Below, one piece after another: positions 33,800 through 45,229 of a stretch of DNA of 64,000 bases (position 1 is the first letter of the stretch; every line of letters begins with the position of its first letter). The stretch spans positions 62,001 to 126,000 of the forward strand of contig JAQFVV010001004.1 in NCBI GenBank assembly GCA_028023455.1, in the 5' to 3' direction. The DNA is from Epiperipatus broadwayi (taxonomy: Eukaryota > Onychophora > Udeonychophora > Euonychophora > Peripatidae). Position numbers and translations under genes: made by a program. The notes below the pieces were generated by a model. It was not told where the DNA came from. It ran no database searches and was given only the letters and a program-made list of their open reading frames with translations.

Positions 33800-34830
33800 T
33801 CTAGTTTTGATCTTCTCAATTGTTTAATTGTAAATGATCTATGCATGACTTTCTTAATTATAGAATTGCATTGTTCATCATATTTCAATCTGTTTCTTTA
33901 AAGTATACCTTACTATTTTTAACAATATTTTCATAATAGTAGTGATAGTGCATATTTTTCCATAGTAGACATATTTCTGTTTCATACCATATATATATCC
34001 GTATAATATATATCATCAATTATTGATAAAATCTCAAGAATATTTCTAATGGTATATTTTTTTGTATAAAATAGTATTTATTAATGTGGTAATTTATTTA
34101 ATTTTTTTTTTCTACAATATTTTATCAACAAATTATTTCCTCCAATCAGGAGCTTTCCCATTTCCTCAATACTGTATTTTTTTAACACCTATTCTGGCCT
34201 AACTTCAATTTAATTCTATCTCATTTCTGTCTTTCATAATCTATTATGCTTTTTTTCTTTTTTTATTTAAGAGTTTTTTATAATATGTAGGCTCTTTATT
34301 TATTCCAGTCATAGTCATTTTAGCCCATTTTCTTAAGATCTTCATTGCCTTCCAAAAGTTTGTTGATTTTTGAAATCTTAATTTATCTTTTTTTTCATAT
34401 TTCATCTGCCAGTATACATTATTTTTTTGTTCTCCATTTTTTTATTCATTATATATTTTTATAAATTATCTTATATTTTACCTTATGTAAAGTAATACAT
34501 TGATAATATGGTTTCTACTTTTTAATATTTTCTTCATAATACAGCTACCATTCAAATTCTACTCCTGACTGTATCTTTCCACTCCAGAACTTTATATGAT
34601 ATCTTTTTTTTTAACATAACTATTTTTTTCCTTAATTGTTATCCTAATGTTCTAATTTCTTTTCCATTCTATATCTAAATATCTAATTTATATTTTCATT
34701 ATTTAACAGTTTGCTGTTAAGCTCTCTCTCATGTTGAACCAATCTTTCATTGCATGCCATTCTTTTTCTTTTACTCTTCCACCACTAAGGACATGCAGTC
34801 TTTAACAAACAGTAATCACTCTCCTAATTT
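33800..34830 (-). pseudogene. LINE endonuclease-to-RT linker, decayed
   Basis: Right-to-left reading shows RVKEKEWHAMKDWF (about 34725-34770), then FQKSTNFWKAMKILRKWAKM (about 34310-34370), and EEMGKAPDW (about 34140-34170), resembling the GKAPGPDG start of LINE reverse transcriptases. All frames are interrupted. Orientation and order match the fragment at 32090-32690. Confidence 0.45.
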
Positions 34831-36189
34831 GTTTTTTTAAATTTCTGATAGTATGAATTCTAAATGAATTTATAAATAATTTAATGATTACTTGGTGTCA
34901 AATCTTTACTTGTAATGAAAATAATAAAATTATTTTTAATTAGATTTATAGTATTTAATAAATTGCCATTTTATGTCACAAAACATATTTATTGTTTAAA
35001 AAACTATAATAGTATTTTAGCATGATCTATCTATTAAAAATAATTTTAATATTTAAAAACCTAATAATACATAAGGATTATGAGTAGAAATTGTCTAAAT
35101 ATTTCTTAATGGTTTGAATTAATACTTAGTTTTTAAGAATTAATACTAAGTTTTTAAATTATGGCTTCATTTTCATATTAGAATTCATCTCACAATATGT
35201 GCAGTTTCACTGATTCACAAAAGATTTCATTGAAAATATCTTGCAGTAGACTAAACATTATTCTGTAATATAACAGAGAAAATATTATTGCAGAGATTGT
35301 AATATTAAAGTAAAAGATTTGATAATATTGTGTCTTTTTAATAACTTTATTTAAATGCATTGTTTCTTGGGTTTTGATTATCGTAAACTTCTTTCTGCAC
35401 TAATTGCAACTATTATATTTTCATTATTTATTATATAAATAATGTTTTTGTATAAATCACATATTGTTGTTAAATTAGTAATAAATTGAGATATTGACAG
35501 TCTCTCACATGCACCTACTGTTGTATCTCAGACAGCCAATCAGATGTTAAAACAGCAGTCTGAAGAGCAATCAAGCCTCAACACATGGCAGACTGGCAAC
35601 TTCTCAATTTATTATAAGAACTCTGACTCTGCTTGTTTTTCTTTTTACAAGCAATTATGCATGAATATGTAAAATATGCAAGATCCTTGACATGAAAGAA
35701 GGCATGAATAGAGAAGTTTAACCCTTTGCACATTCTTAATTGCAATACTGTATTGAACAACCATTAATAGTTTATATCTCAACCAAGCAATCTTAAACTC
35801 ATCAAATAATGTTATTTTAAATAATTATTTTTATTTTTAAAATATATATATTCAGCAATAATAATTTATTTGAAGTTTAAAAAATAATTACAACAGAAAC
35901 TTAGTTTTCAATGCTACATGAGAAGTATTTAACCCTCAATTGTTAAAAATATGAATTTTATCATTTTTTAGAAAACATAATTTCATCATATTTTTTATTA
36001 ATTGTGAGTATCCAAAGTAAGAATTTGAAATTTTGTTATTGAAAAAAAAAAGATCTGATTAATTCAGTTATAAAAATAAAAAACTGGATTTTTTGACATT
36101 AATGTTTCTAGTGTTTTTAGCCCTTAGAAAATTACAAACAATTAATAAAAAATATAATTAAATTCCATTAATGATAAAGATATATGTAA
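34831..36189. other. A+T-rich non-coding stretch
   Basis: A slightly G+C-richer patch at 35500-35760 has no recognisable motif. A duplicated AATTAATACTTAGTTTTTAAG occurs near 35118-35155. Confidence 0.5.
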
Positions 36190-36192
36190 GAC

Positions 36193-36254
36193 ATTGTGAC
36201 CTGGGCTAAATAATGAATGTTGGTTCAGCTCAAAATGTATCTTGGAAAATCATT
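36193..36254 (+). ncRNA. Decayed family D hammerhead fragment
   Basis: TAATGAATGTTGGTTCAGCT keeps the helix II region, followed by CAAAATGTATCTTGG. The first core box and helix I are damaged. Sequence to about 36340 (GTATGGTGGAATGGAAG) retains traces of the tRNA-like part. Confidence 0.5.
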
Positions 36255-36475
36255 TCTCTTTTCGTGTATTTTTATTCATATGATTTTAAAATGTATGGTG
36301 GAATGGAAGTTATTAAGTATATCTATAAAAAATAAACTTTGATTCAGTTCTATCTAAGGAAATATTGGAATAATTTGTTAAATTAATATTTTAAATATTG
36401 CAAATGTTTACAATAAAAAAAATGAAGAGACTAATATTTGGCAAAGTGAAATGCATTCTTTCATTTTTAAGTTTG

Positions 36476-37331
36476 TAAATAACAACATTGTAAATAATAA
36501 TGAACAAGATTTGACTTTATTATCTTTAATCACTAATTAACAAAAGAAAATAATTGCAGTTCTAAAATTCATAACATCCTAGTAGTGTTGAGGCTCTCAG
36601 TGATAACACATTAATCATCTCTGAATGGTCTTCAGTGGTCATCAATTGTTGTGTCTAATGATAAAAATATTATTTTGATGTATGGAAATTTATAACATTT
36701 ACTTTTTGACTTTCTGCATGAGATAATACATTTTTAATATCTATTAGCTTCCATTATTACGATTTGTTTATATTTGAAATTATTCTGATTCATGATGACA
36801 AGGTAAATCATTATTGTAGTGTCACATGAAATCTATATTTCTATTTATAATTACAGTGACAATTTTTCCATCACTATTATATTGATAAATACATTATTGC
36901 TGTGTTAATTTGCTAGATCATTACCAATAATAATAATAATAATAACTTTAAAATTTTCAATTATAATAAGTAAAATATTGGTCCTGATTTTCTTCTTCCA
37001 TTTCATGTCAACTAAATAAAATTATTATAATATATCTGGTGAATAATGTTTAGTTTAGTTTATAATGTTTCTTAACTTTTTACCAGGGTTTTTTTTTTGA
37101 ATATTTTTTCAGTAAAATTTGGACATTTTATTATTATTTATTTCTTGATTATAATATAACATATGTAATATATTTATATTCTGTAAACATGCATGTATAT
37201 GATTTTCTTATGTATATATAACTATTTGCTTTATAGTAATAATATGTTGTCCATTCTAATTTTTAAAACCATCAAAACATCACATGATAACATTTTTTTT
37301 TAACTTACACATGCTGTTACTAAGAGTAATG
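36476..37331. repeat. Duplicated 0.85-kb block, copy 1
   Basis: Colinear with 38645-39560, sharing long blocks such as CATCCTAGTAGTGTTGAG, GACTTTCTGCATGAGATAAT and TTCAGTAAAATTTGGACATT. Divergence is moderate, with small indels. No coding content. Its right end merges into a family A terminal sequence (ATCACATGAT...ACACATGCTGTTA), so it could be the inner part of a longer family A element rather than host DNA. Confidence 0.88.
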
Positions 37332-37509
37332 TGATGTATTGTGGCATCTCCTTAAATGAACTCAAGAATATCTCAGCATTTATACCCAAATAAACCTGTT
37401 AGCCATTTTATTTTTTATTCCCCACTCTACATTTTCCCATATTCTGCTCCATCCCATTTCCACAACATAATCTTTGTCAACTCTATAACCTTTATATCTA
37501 AATCCCCTT

Positions 37510-38055
37510 TATCTTTTCCCAAACCCAGCATAAAAACCAATTTCTGTATGATCACTTTTTTCATATTTATTCTTCCATAACTTCATTATATGTACCCTTT
37601 CTGTTTTCAAGCATTTACATTCAATTAACAAATACCTAATATTTTCTATTCCTTCCTTACATAATTTACAAAATAAATCACCCATTTTTCTTTATTTATA
37701 TGTATATTCTCTTGTAGCTAAAGATCCTGTTCGAGCCTTAAATAATAAACTACTTTCCTTAATATTATCATATATTAACTCACACCTAATATTCTGTTTA
37801 TTTCTATATATATTTAAACTCTTTTTACTCTCCATACTATTTCTCCATCTCTCTAACTCCCTATTCTTTATTAATAAATCTATTCTTTTATCCCATTCCT
37901 TACTACTACAACACTCAACAATCCTCTTAACACAATCATTCCATCTTTTGTACAAATATACTGATATAAATTCTTTATCCAAATCTTTTGCATATTACCT
38001 TTCTCATCCATCTTGTTACCTGCCCTTTACTCATAACCCAATTAAATACTATTTT
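37510..38055 (-). pseudogene. LINE C-terminal fragment with zinc knuckle
   Basis: The reading from 37982 down to 37692 includes ELERWRNSMESKKSLNIY and SLLFKARTGSLATREYTYK, typical of the segment before the LINE C-terminal knuckle. The adjoining frame continues GDLFCKLCKEGIENIRYLL then IEC: C-x2-C-x8-Y-x4-C, with the usual histidine replaced by tyrosine. It ends at a TAA at 37510-37512. A frameshift or stop lies near 37691. A family A repeat begins at 38056, cutting off upstream sequence. Confidence 0.62.
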
Positions 38056-38644
38056 GGCTATTCTTTTATTATCAAACTCTCCATACAGTAGTGTCTCCAA
38101 GTGGAAGTTGTTGTAATCAATAAATACAGGAAGGTTAGCACATAAATTCCTATCTATTGCCTACTCTTTTTACATCTCCAGATAAGTTTTTATCTTGTGG
38201 ATTTCATAAGTGAGGAGTCTTGTATTTGTGAGCACTGTACGTAGATCTTAGGATCTAACAGAACCCTCCAGCAGCTACCTTTTATTTACTTGGTTAACTA
38301 TAAAGCTAGTATCCCAAGATGAAAACACCCCAATGTTTTCAACCCAAACTTATTTATTAGTAACTAGTCTGGAGATGTTGGATTAGTATGCATTAGGTAG
38401 GGATATTATGCACAAACCTTTAGACATCCATTGATTACAAAGGCTTGCCCTTGGTGGCACTACTGCATGGAGAATTTGGTACTTTTATTATCAGCATGGG
38501 TATACATATAAAACGTGATCATGTGAAGTTTTGATGGTTTTATACCTATCCTGTTCATAAGATAATGGTGACTGTAGTTTTTGAAAAACCAAAGACACCA
38601 AAATGTATAGAGGCTAAACTGAGTTCAGCTCTATAGGTCTATAC
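38056..38644. mobile_element. Family A repeat, reverse then forward, decayed
   Basis: The reverse monomer starts with AAACTCTCCATACAGTAGTG (38068) and is joined near 38340 to a forward piece beginning in the middle of the hammerhead (AACTAGTCTGGAGATGTTGG, about 38362). The forward part ends with CAAAGACACCAAAATGTATA and the GAACT palindrome region before the 38645 duplication. Confidence 0.68.
38171..38225 (-). ncRNA. Degenerate family A hammerhead
   Basis: Minus strand: CTTATGA, AATCCACAAGAT, AAAA, CTTATC, TGGAG. Only the overall order survives. Confidence 0.42.
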
Positions 38645-39325
38645 AAATAACATTGTAAATGATAATGAATATGATTTGACTTTATTATCTTTAATCACAA
38701 ATTAATAAAATGATTGCAATTCTAAAATTCATATCATCCTAGTAGTGTTGAGACCCTCAATGATAAAATGATAATCATCTATGAATGGTCTTTAGTGCCC
38801 ATCAATTGTGTCTAATGATTAAAATATTATTTTGATATATGGATTCTCAATCTATACCATTTATTTTTTGACTTTCTGCATGAGATAATAAATTTTTAAT
38901 ATTAGCTCCCGTTATTATGATTTACATTTAAAATTATTCTGATTTATGATAACTAGATAAGTCATTATTGTAGTTTCACATGGAATCTATATTTCTACCT
39001 ATAATTACAATGATGATTTTCCCATTACTATTATATGATGAATACGTTATTGCTGTGTTGATTTACTAAATCATTACCAATTATAATAATAACTTTAAAA
39101 TTTTCAATCCACTTCTTGGCAACTAAATAAAATTATTATAATATATCTGATAAATAATATTTCGTTTATAATGTTTCTTAACTTTTTAGTAGGGCTTTTA
39201 TATCGAATATTTTTTCAGTAAAATTTGGACATTTTATTATTATTTTATTTCTTGATTATAACATAACATATGTAATATATTTATATTTTATAAATACCCA
39301 TGTATATGATTTTCTTATATACATA

Positions 39326-39442
39326 ATCTACTGGTTGAATATCCTAGCACCTCACTGAGGATCCCAGTAACAGAAACAGTCTGAGGTTGGGGGTATTCTA
39401 CACAGCTTAAGAGTTTGTTTTGCGAGCTCTATATATAACATT
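39326..39442 (+). mobile_element. 117-bp family C insertion with 10-bp target-site duplication
   Basis: Compared with copy 1 of the duplication (about 37210-37230), this stretch is extra. TATATACATA lies at 39316-39325 and is repeated at 39443-39452. The insert contains about 29 bp upstream of the first core box, one complete hammerhead, and the downstream end GCGAGCTCTATATATAACAT. That end coincides with the outer boundary of the family C array at 22313, suggesting a real 3' terminus. No coding capacity. Confidence 0.78.
39335..39400 (+). ncRNA. Hammerhead motif, family C (core intact)
   Basis: ACCTCA, CTGAGGA (39355-39361), helix II region TCCCAGTAACA (weak), GAAA (39373-39376), CAGTC with cleavage after C39381, TGAGGT. 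Helix I is perfect over 6 bp. The core bases are intact; helix II is the weakest part. Confidence 0.7.
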
Positions 39443-39660
39443 TATATACATATATAATCTGTTTTATAGTAATAATATTTTGTCTATTCTAATTTTTAAC
39501 ACTATCAAACATCACATGTTCACCATCTTTTATGCTTGCACATGCTGTTAATAAGAGTACCAAACTCTTCTTACAGTAGTTTCACCAAGTGCAAGCTTTT
39601 GTAATCAATAGATGAGGAAGATTTGTGCATAAATTGCTATCTACTGCCTACTCTTTCTAC

Positions 39661-39702
39661 ATCTCCAGACTAGTTGCATTTCATCAGTGAGCAGCATTGG
39701 AT
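39661..39702 (-). ncRNA. Family A hammerhead with helix II deleted
   Basis: Minus strand: CCAATGCTGCTCA, CTGATGA, then only AATGC before AACTAGTCTGGAG. The helix II hairpin and the G of GAAA are gone, while the cleavage palindrome ACTAGT and helix I remain. Confidence 0.58.
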
Positions 39703-40620
39703 TTTATAGCACTGCACTTTGATCTTAGGATCAAATGTAAGCCATCTTTTACTTATTTGGTTAACTATAAATCTAGGAGCCCAAAATGAAAACACCATAA
39801 TGTTTCCAACCCAAACTCATTCATTTGTATAGTTCTATAGATCTGAACTCAGTTCAGCATTTATACATTTTTGTGTCTTTGGTTATTCAAACACCATAGT
39901 GACCATTCTCTTATGAGCAGAATAGGTATAAAACTATCAAAACCTCACATGATGACCATTTCATATGCTTACACAAGCTGCTAATAAGAGTACCAAACTC
40001 TCCAAACAGTAGTGTCACCAAGTGCAAACCTTTGTAATCAATGGATGTGGGAAGGTTTGTGCATAAAATCCCTATCTAGTGCCTACTCATCTAACATTCC
40101 CAGACTAGTTTCTAGCAAATGAGCTTGGATTAAAAACCTTGGGGCATTTTCATCTTGGGCTACTACCTTTATAGATAACCAAGTAAATAAAATATAGCTG
40201 CTAGAGGATTGCATTAGATCATAAGATCTAAGTGAAGTGCTCTCAAATTTCAAGACTACTCAAGAAGGAAAACCTCAAGCTATAAACTATGCTCAGGATG
40301 TTTGATGAGTAGACTGTAGATAGGGATCATGTGTAAGCATATAATTTGTTATCATGTATTGTTTTGCTGGTTTTATACCTATCATGCCCATAAGATAATG
40401 GTGACTATGGTTTTTGAAAAAACAAAGACACAAAAATTTGTAGATGCTGGCTAAACTTTAGCTCTATATAACTATGCAAACAAATGAGCTTGGGTCGGAA
40501 ACATTAAGGTGCTTTCATCTTGCGTTTCTCATTTCCATAGTTAACTAAATAAGTAAAAGTTGGCTGCTGAGAGAGGTGGTTGCATTAGATCATAAGATCT
40601 AAGTGCAGCACTCTCAAATT

Positions 40621-40676
40621 TAAGTTTCCTCACTCATGAAAACCACAAACTAAAAACTAGTCTGGAGACATTGTAT
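40621..40676 (+). ncRNA. Degenerate family A hammerhead
   Basis: TTCCTCA, CTCATGA (G5 to C), AACCACAAACT, AAAA, ACTAGTC, TGGAG. The helix III palindrome is intact, but the core is broken at two positions. Confidence 0.52.
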
Positions 40677-40790
40677 GAGTTAGACACTAGATAGAGATCT
40701 TAGGCACAAATGTTTCTGAATACATTGATTACAAAGACTTGCTCTTGGTGGCTCTACTATATGGAGAGTTTGGTACTTTTGTTCTAATTT

Positions 40791-42224
40791 TTATGCAATG
40801 AACAATTTTATGATTTGGGTGCCCTATTTAAGAACCCCTTGTGTTAATAAATGTGTAGATACTAGAAGACAGTCCAAAATGTTTTTTTAAATATCTCTTT
40901 ACACTCACCATATCTAATAGATTACTCATTTAAGTCATAAAAATAACTTCCAATATCAGTAATGCTAATTGAGGTAAAATATATATTGTGAGTGTTACAA
41001 AGCTAAGTATTTTTGACATTTTTAAATTGTTATTTAAAAATATAGAGAATGATATTTATTAGGATTCTTTAAGGTTAGAATCCCCATCACCAAAAGGAAG
41101 TTTAATTAAACAGATTTAGGAAAGAAAGAAGATTACATAATTTTGGGTATGCTTTATGGTCTAATTTGGTATCATCTATTTTTAGAATTCCTAAATGTAT
41201 CAATGTAAGATTAATCATATTAGAAACTTGATTTGATCAGTGATGTCTTTGTCTTATTTTTTATTGGACATTGTTACCATATCAGTACCTAAAAGATATT
41301 TTTTCTTGGAAATTTTAATGGAAAATGTTAGTAAAAATAAGATCAATACATAAAACAAAAGTTAATGGAAATTATGGATATAAAAAGACATGGAATAAAT
41401 TTATTATGAAAACAAACATTTTATAAATTATAATCATGGTCAAGAGATGATATGTAAAAGTAATATTATAGATGCATTTGTAAAAGATTGTATAATTAAA
41501 TACAATCTACAAAAAATAGAAATGAAAATATAGAAATGCAATATAATTTTGGGATTAAAATATTGATGACTTTCTCAATATCTTCTTTGGTATTATATTT
41601 AATACAAATATGTTTTTTAAATATATATTTAAAGTACAGTGTAAAATGTCCACAAAAGTTATACCCAGTTTATATATTTTTGACTGATATTTTTGAAGAA
41701 ATGTGACTTTTATTGGAATAAATACCTCAATTTATAATTCAGCTTTAAATTTTAAAAGATTAAAATATCATAGAAGACAGATAATTCCTGAGTGGGTTGA
41801 CATATCATATACATTATCCTTTAAAGTGACATGACTTTTCTAAATGCATAATTATAACTTCTAATTATTATTACATCTTGCTTTTGAGAAAAGCTTTTCT
41901 AAATTGTGCATATATATTAAAATAAGATCTGTCTTTTTCAACAAAATTATTATTATAATTTTGCATTTATTATAATGGACAGCATTAAAGTTCCCTAATT
42001 GGCATTTGAACTTGAGCCAAGTAAATTGTGAAAATTTTTGATCATAAATAAGCTTAAGAAACTAGTTCCAGATGGAAAAATCCACATTCATCACAGCTTG
42101 CCATATTTCATGTGATTTATTACACTGATAGAGTGCCAGATTAAGGAATATAGGATCCTCAGATTAATTTCAGTTGTGGCATTTCCATCACTCAAACTTT
42201 ATATGGATCCTATACAATAAAGAT
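40791..42224. other. A+T-rich non-coding stretch
   Basis: Nothing recognised. Confidence 0.5.
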
Positions 42225-42440
42225 CTAACTACTACACATCACATGATCACTATTTCCTCTACTTACAGAAGCTGTTAAACAGAAGCATGACTCTCCAGAC
42301 AGTAGTATGACCCAGTGCAAACCAGAGTAATCAATGGATGCAAGAAGGTTTAGTGCGTAAATCCCTATTAGTGCCTACATATTCTTCTTGCATTGACCAA
42401 TTATTCTGGCTTCCACTACACACTACTGTATAGAGTTTCA
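42225..42440 (-). mobile_element. Family A fragment, strongly decayed
   Basis: CACATCACATGATCACTATTTCC, CTCTCCAGACAGTAGTATGACCC and GAGTAATCAATGGATGCAAGAAGG match the reverse family A terminus. The hammerhead region is unrecognisable (GACCAATTATTCTGGCTTCCAC). Confidence 0.6.
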
Positions 42441-43976
42441 CCTTTGTTGTAACAATAAAGTCTTTCGGTTATTTGTTTACAACTAGCCATAATAATGGTA
42501 ATTAATTAGACTATTAGATAAAGTGTGAAGATCTCAAGTTACCTATGATATTCTACACTAATTATTATAGTAAATATGTGATTGTAATCTAAAGTAACTT
42601 TCATCACTTATGGAAATGATATTAAATTCTTATACAAATTGTCATTAAGGTTATCTTATTATGTTAATGAAAAGATAAAATTGTAGAGTTATTTATTAAG
42701 ATTTAAAATTTAATAATAAACATGTATTTTATGTATACTAAAAAAAAAATCTTGTCTATTGGTTTGTAAAAAATAATATGCTAACTTTTTTTGACATAGT
42801 ACGCTAAGCAAGTTTTGTCATAATCATAGCAACTATAGTTAAAGAAAAATACATGATTTATAGAAGAGTTACACTATGTTGAATATAGAGTTGATTTATA
42901 TAATTCATGTTTTTGAAAGATGGATGCAGGACACATTCTTGAATTTTCAGGCCTCCTTGACATTGTGTTTCATGTCATTTGTTGCACCTGTGAAAGCTGA
43001 TCTTGGGGCAATTTTCCTTTAGGGTTCTTAATTGAGGAGTTCAAGGTGTGGTATGAGTGAAAACTTCCTCTATACATTTTTGAGCAAATTTCACTTTCGT
43101 TGTGAGTTGATCTGGATATGTTAGGAAGTGATATTCAGAGTTTTTTTATCTTGTAGTGTACATCTGTTTTTATGCCATTTTAATGATTTTAATGAGCATT
43201 GTGTGATTGTATCTAATGCTGCATAAGTCCTTAATGTTTGTATCTATGATTTAAAATGTAAATTTTAACAATGAACAGTTCATTATACAAATTAAGTACT
43301 TTGACAAGTGTTTATGATAAAAGATAAATCACTAACTAGTGTTTATTTTGTTTTGAATAAAAATTGTAATAGTAATATTAACAACATGAAGAATTTAAAA
43401 AATCAATTACTTTTGCAACAACACCTTTTGCATTTATCTCTCTGATGTTTAGAAATAAAATTATGACTTTAAACATTGATTTGAATGAAGAATTTGTCTC
43501 TTGGTGTAATGGCACTTTTTTACTATAGCGTTTATTTATATTACATTTTTTACTAAGTACTCAATTTTTTCAGGCAATAAACATTATGTGTTCACAATAT
43601 TATCTGTATTTTTTTCCATTTTACTTTATTTGAATTTTTATTATATTTTGAAAAGTCTGAGAACTGTTTGTTATCATTACTTTTTTATGTTGATCCAATA
43701 TCATATCTTTAGGAATTGAGATTTTATTTCAATTTTGTGGGTATTTATACACAAAAACAAACAAAAATTAAAATAATATAAAATACACATTAAATGGAGT
43801 GATTAATTATTCTCTTATTAAGTCTTTATATTTAGATGTGTTATTAAATAATATACACAGTATATTTTAATTTTAGTGAAATTTAAATGAAATGATAAAT
43901 AATAGCTTTTTGGTATTTATGTATCATTCCATCGCGAGCGTTTTTGGGTTAATTATCTATTTTCAGGGGTGTCATG
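42441..43976. other. A+T-rich stretch with a more complex patch
   Basis: 42900-43150 has more balanced base composition and may be an old, unidentified element, but neither strand shows a motif I trust. Confidence 0.45.
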
Positions 43977-43984
43977 TTTTAAAT
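43977..43984. repeat. 8-bp target-site duplication, left copy
   Basis: TTTTAAAT directly precedes the hAT end and is repeated at 45222-45229. Confidence 0.85.
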
Positions 43985-45221
43985 CAGTGGTCTTCAACCC
44001 ATGGCCTGGCACCGAGCCGCAGAAGTTTTCTTCCGGATCATGCTAGACTGGCAAAAAAGTTAGTAATAACAAAATAATAAGATTTTAAACTTTTAATTAA
44101 TATAAACAGTTTTTATTTATTTTTTCATCGCATTTTTACCCTGTTAAAAAATAAGAAACAGAACAAAAATGAAATCTAATCAATCATACATAAATTAATT
44201 TGTTTTTCTATTTATCACAGATGTTTATGGAGAGATAGAATTAAATTTATTATTTTTCTAAAAAAATTCAAAATTTAAAAAAAAAGGTTTTTTTATTATA
44301 CAAACTCCAGTTGTCTTTTGATAGCCAATCACAGTCACTTGTCGGCATTGTTTATGTGTTAAAACAAGATCAAAACTTTGACTTTTTCAAGTTTCGTTTT
44401 CTTTTCTTTTTTGTTTAAAAATATATCCACTTTTTTTTGGCCTATAAGGCGATATTTTTTGGTTTTATTTGTATACTGCTAATATACTAAATCTTTTATT
44501 TTTAAAACAAATTTCTGTTAACCTTTTTTTAAAAATAAAAATAAACAAAAAATAACTTTGCAATTTTTTTTGGGGGGGGCTTTATTTCTATTACGCGATA
44601 TCTATTTTACCATTTTAAAAAAAAAAAAAACTTTTCCTATTAATTACATTTTTTGATCCTTTCAACACACCAGCACAAAAAAAAAATTACAATAACATCT
44701 TTACACGTTTCGTTTATTTTTTCAGATTTAAAATACAGCGAATTTTTTTTTTTGACTGTACAGTGATTAATTATGCGATTTCTATTTTGCCCTTACTACT
44801 ATCAAATGACAATCTCCATATATATATAACCATCTTGTATATTTAACATTAAATACAGATATTACATTTATCATAATCATTGCCATGTAATTACACTAGC
44901 TATGATATTTCCCAACATTCAGGTGAATAACATTTTATTCTTGAATGTTTTAACAATGAAATAATAAACATAGAAATGCAAGCACATTAATGAGAACGAT
45001 TGTTATTGTACTGTTTTCTGTGTTCAGCATGTGAAGGTAAGTAACACCATTACAATACACAATAACTAGTGTGCTGTTTTTGGTCAGTTATAATAATTAT
45101 GCTTATCTAAGGCTAAGTAGGTTACATCTTTAAGAAAATTTATCTGTAAACTTCTGCCGGTCCGCGAAATCTTATCCTTATTTTTGCCGGGCCACAGGTG
45201 TGAATAGGTTGAAGACCACTG
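43985..45221. mobile_element. Non-autonomous hAT transposon (1,237 bp)
   Basis: The left end begins CAGTGGTCTTCAACC, and the complement of the right end begins with exactly the same 15 bases. Subterminal GC-rich blocks (TGGCCTGGCACCGAGCCGC on the left; GCCGGTCCGCG and GCCGGGCCACAG on the right) resemble hAT elements of the Charlie/SPIN type. The 8-bp TTTTAAAT duplication is diagnostic for hAT. The interior is low-complexity A+T with a G8 run near 44571 and no transposase, so it depended on an autonomous relative. The frame at 43892-44077 crosses the element boundary and is spurious. Confidence 0.9.
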
Positions 45222-45229
45222 TTTTAAAT

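Larger units (their letters stand above)
38645..39560. repeat. Duplicated 0.85-kb block, copy 2 (with insertion)
   Basis: Second copy of the 36476-37331 block, about 2.2 kb downstream in the same orientation. It is longer chiefly because of a 117-bp family C insertion at 39326-39442 that the first copy lacks. Confidence 0.88.
39561..40790. mobile_element. Cluster of decayed family A monomers
   Basis: Successive reverse pieces (about 39561-39900 and 39905-40125) and forward pieces (about 40125-40340 and 40345-40790) share CAAACTCTCC...CAGTAGTGTCACCAAGTGC, GCCTACTC(T/A)T and CCAAGATGAAAACACC. This is the same head-to-head logic repeated, with all copies degraded. Confidence 0.68.

Noticed and set aside
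43892-44077. 61-residue frame overlapping the hAT left end
   Set aside because: It crosses the element boundary and target duplication; no motif.
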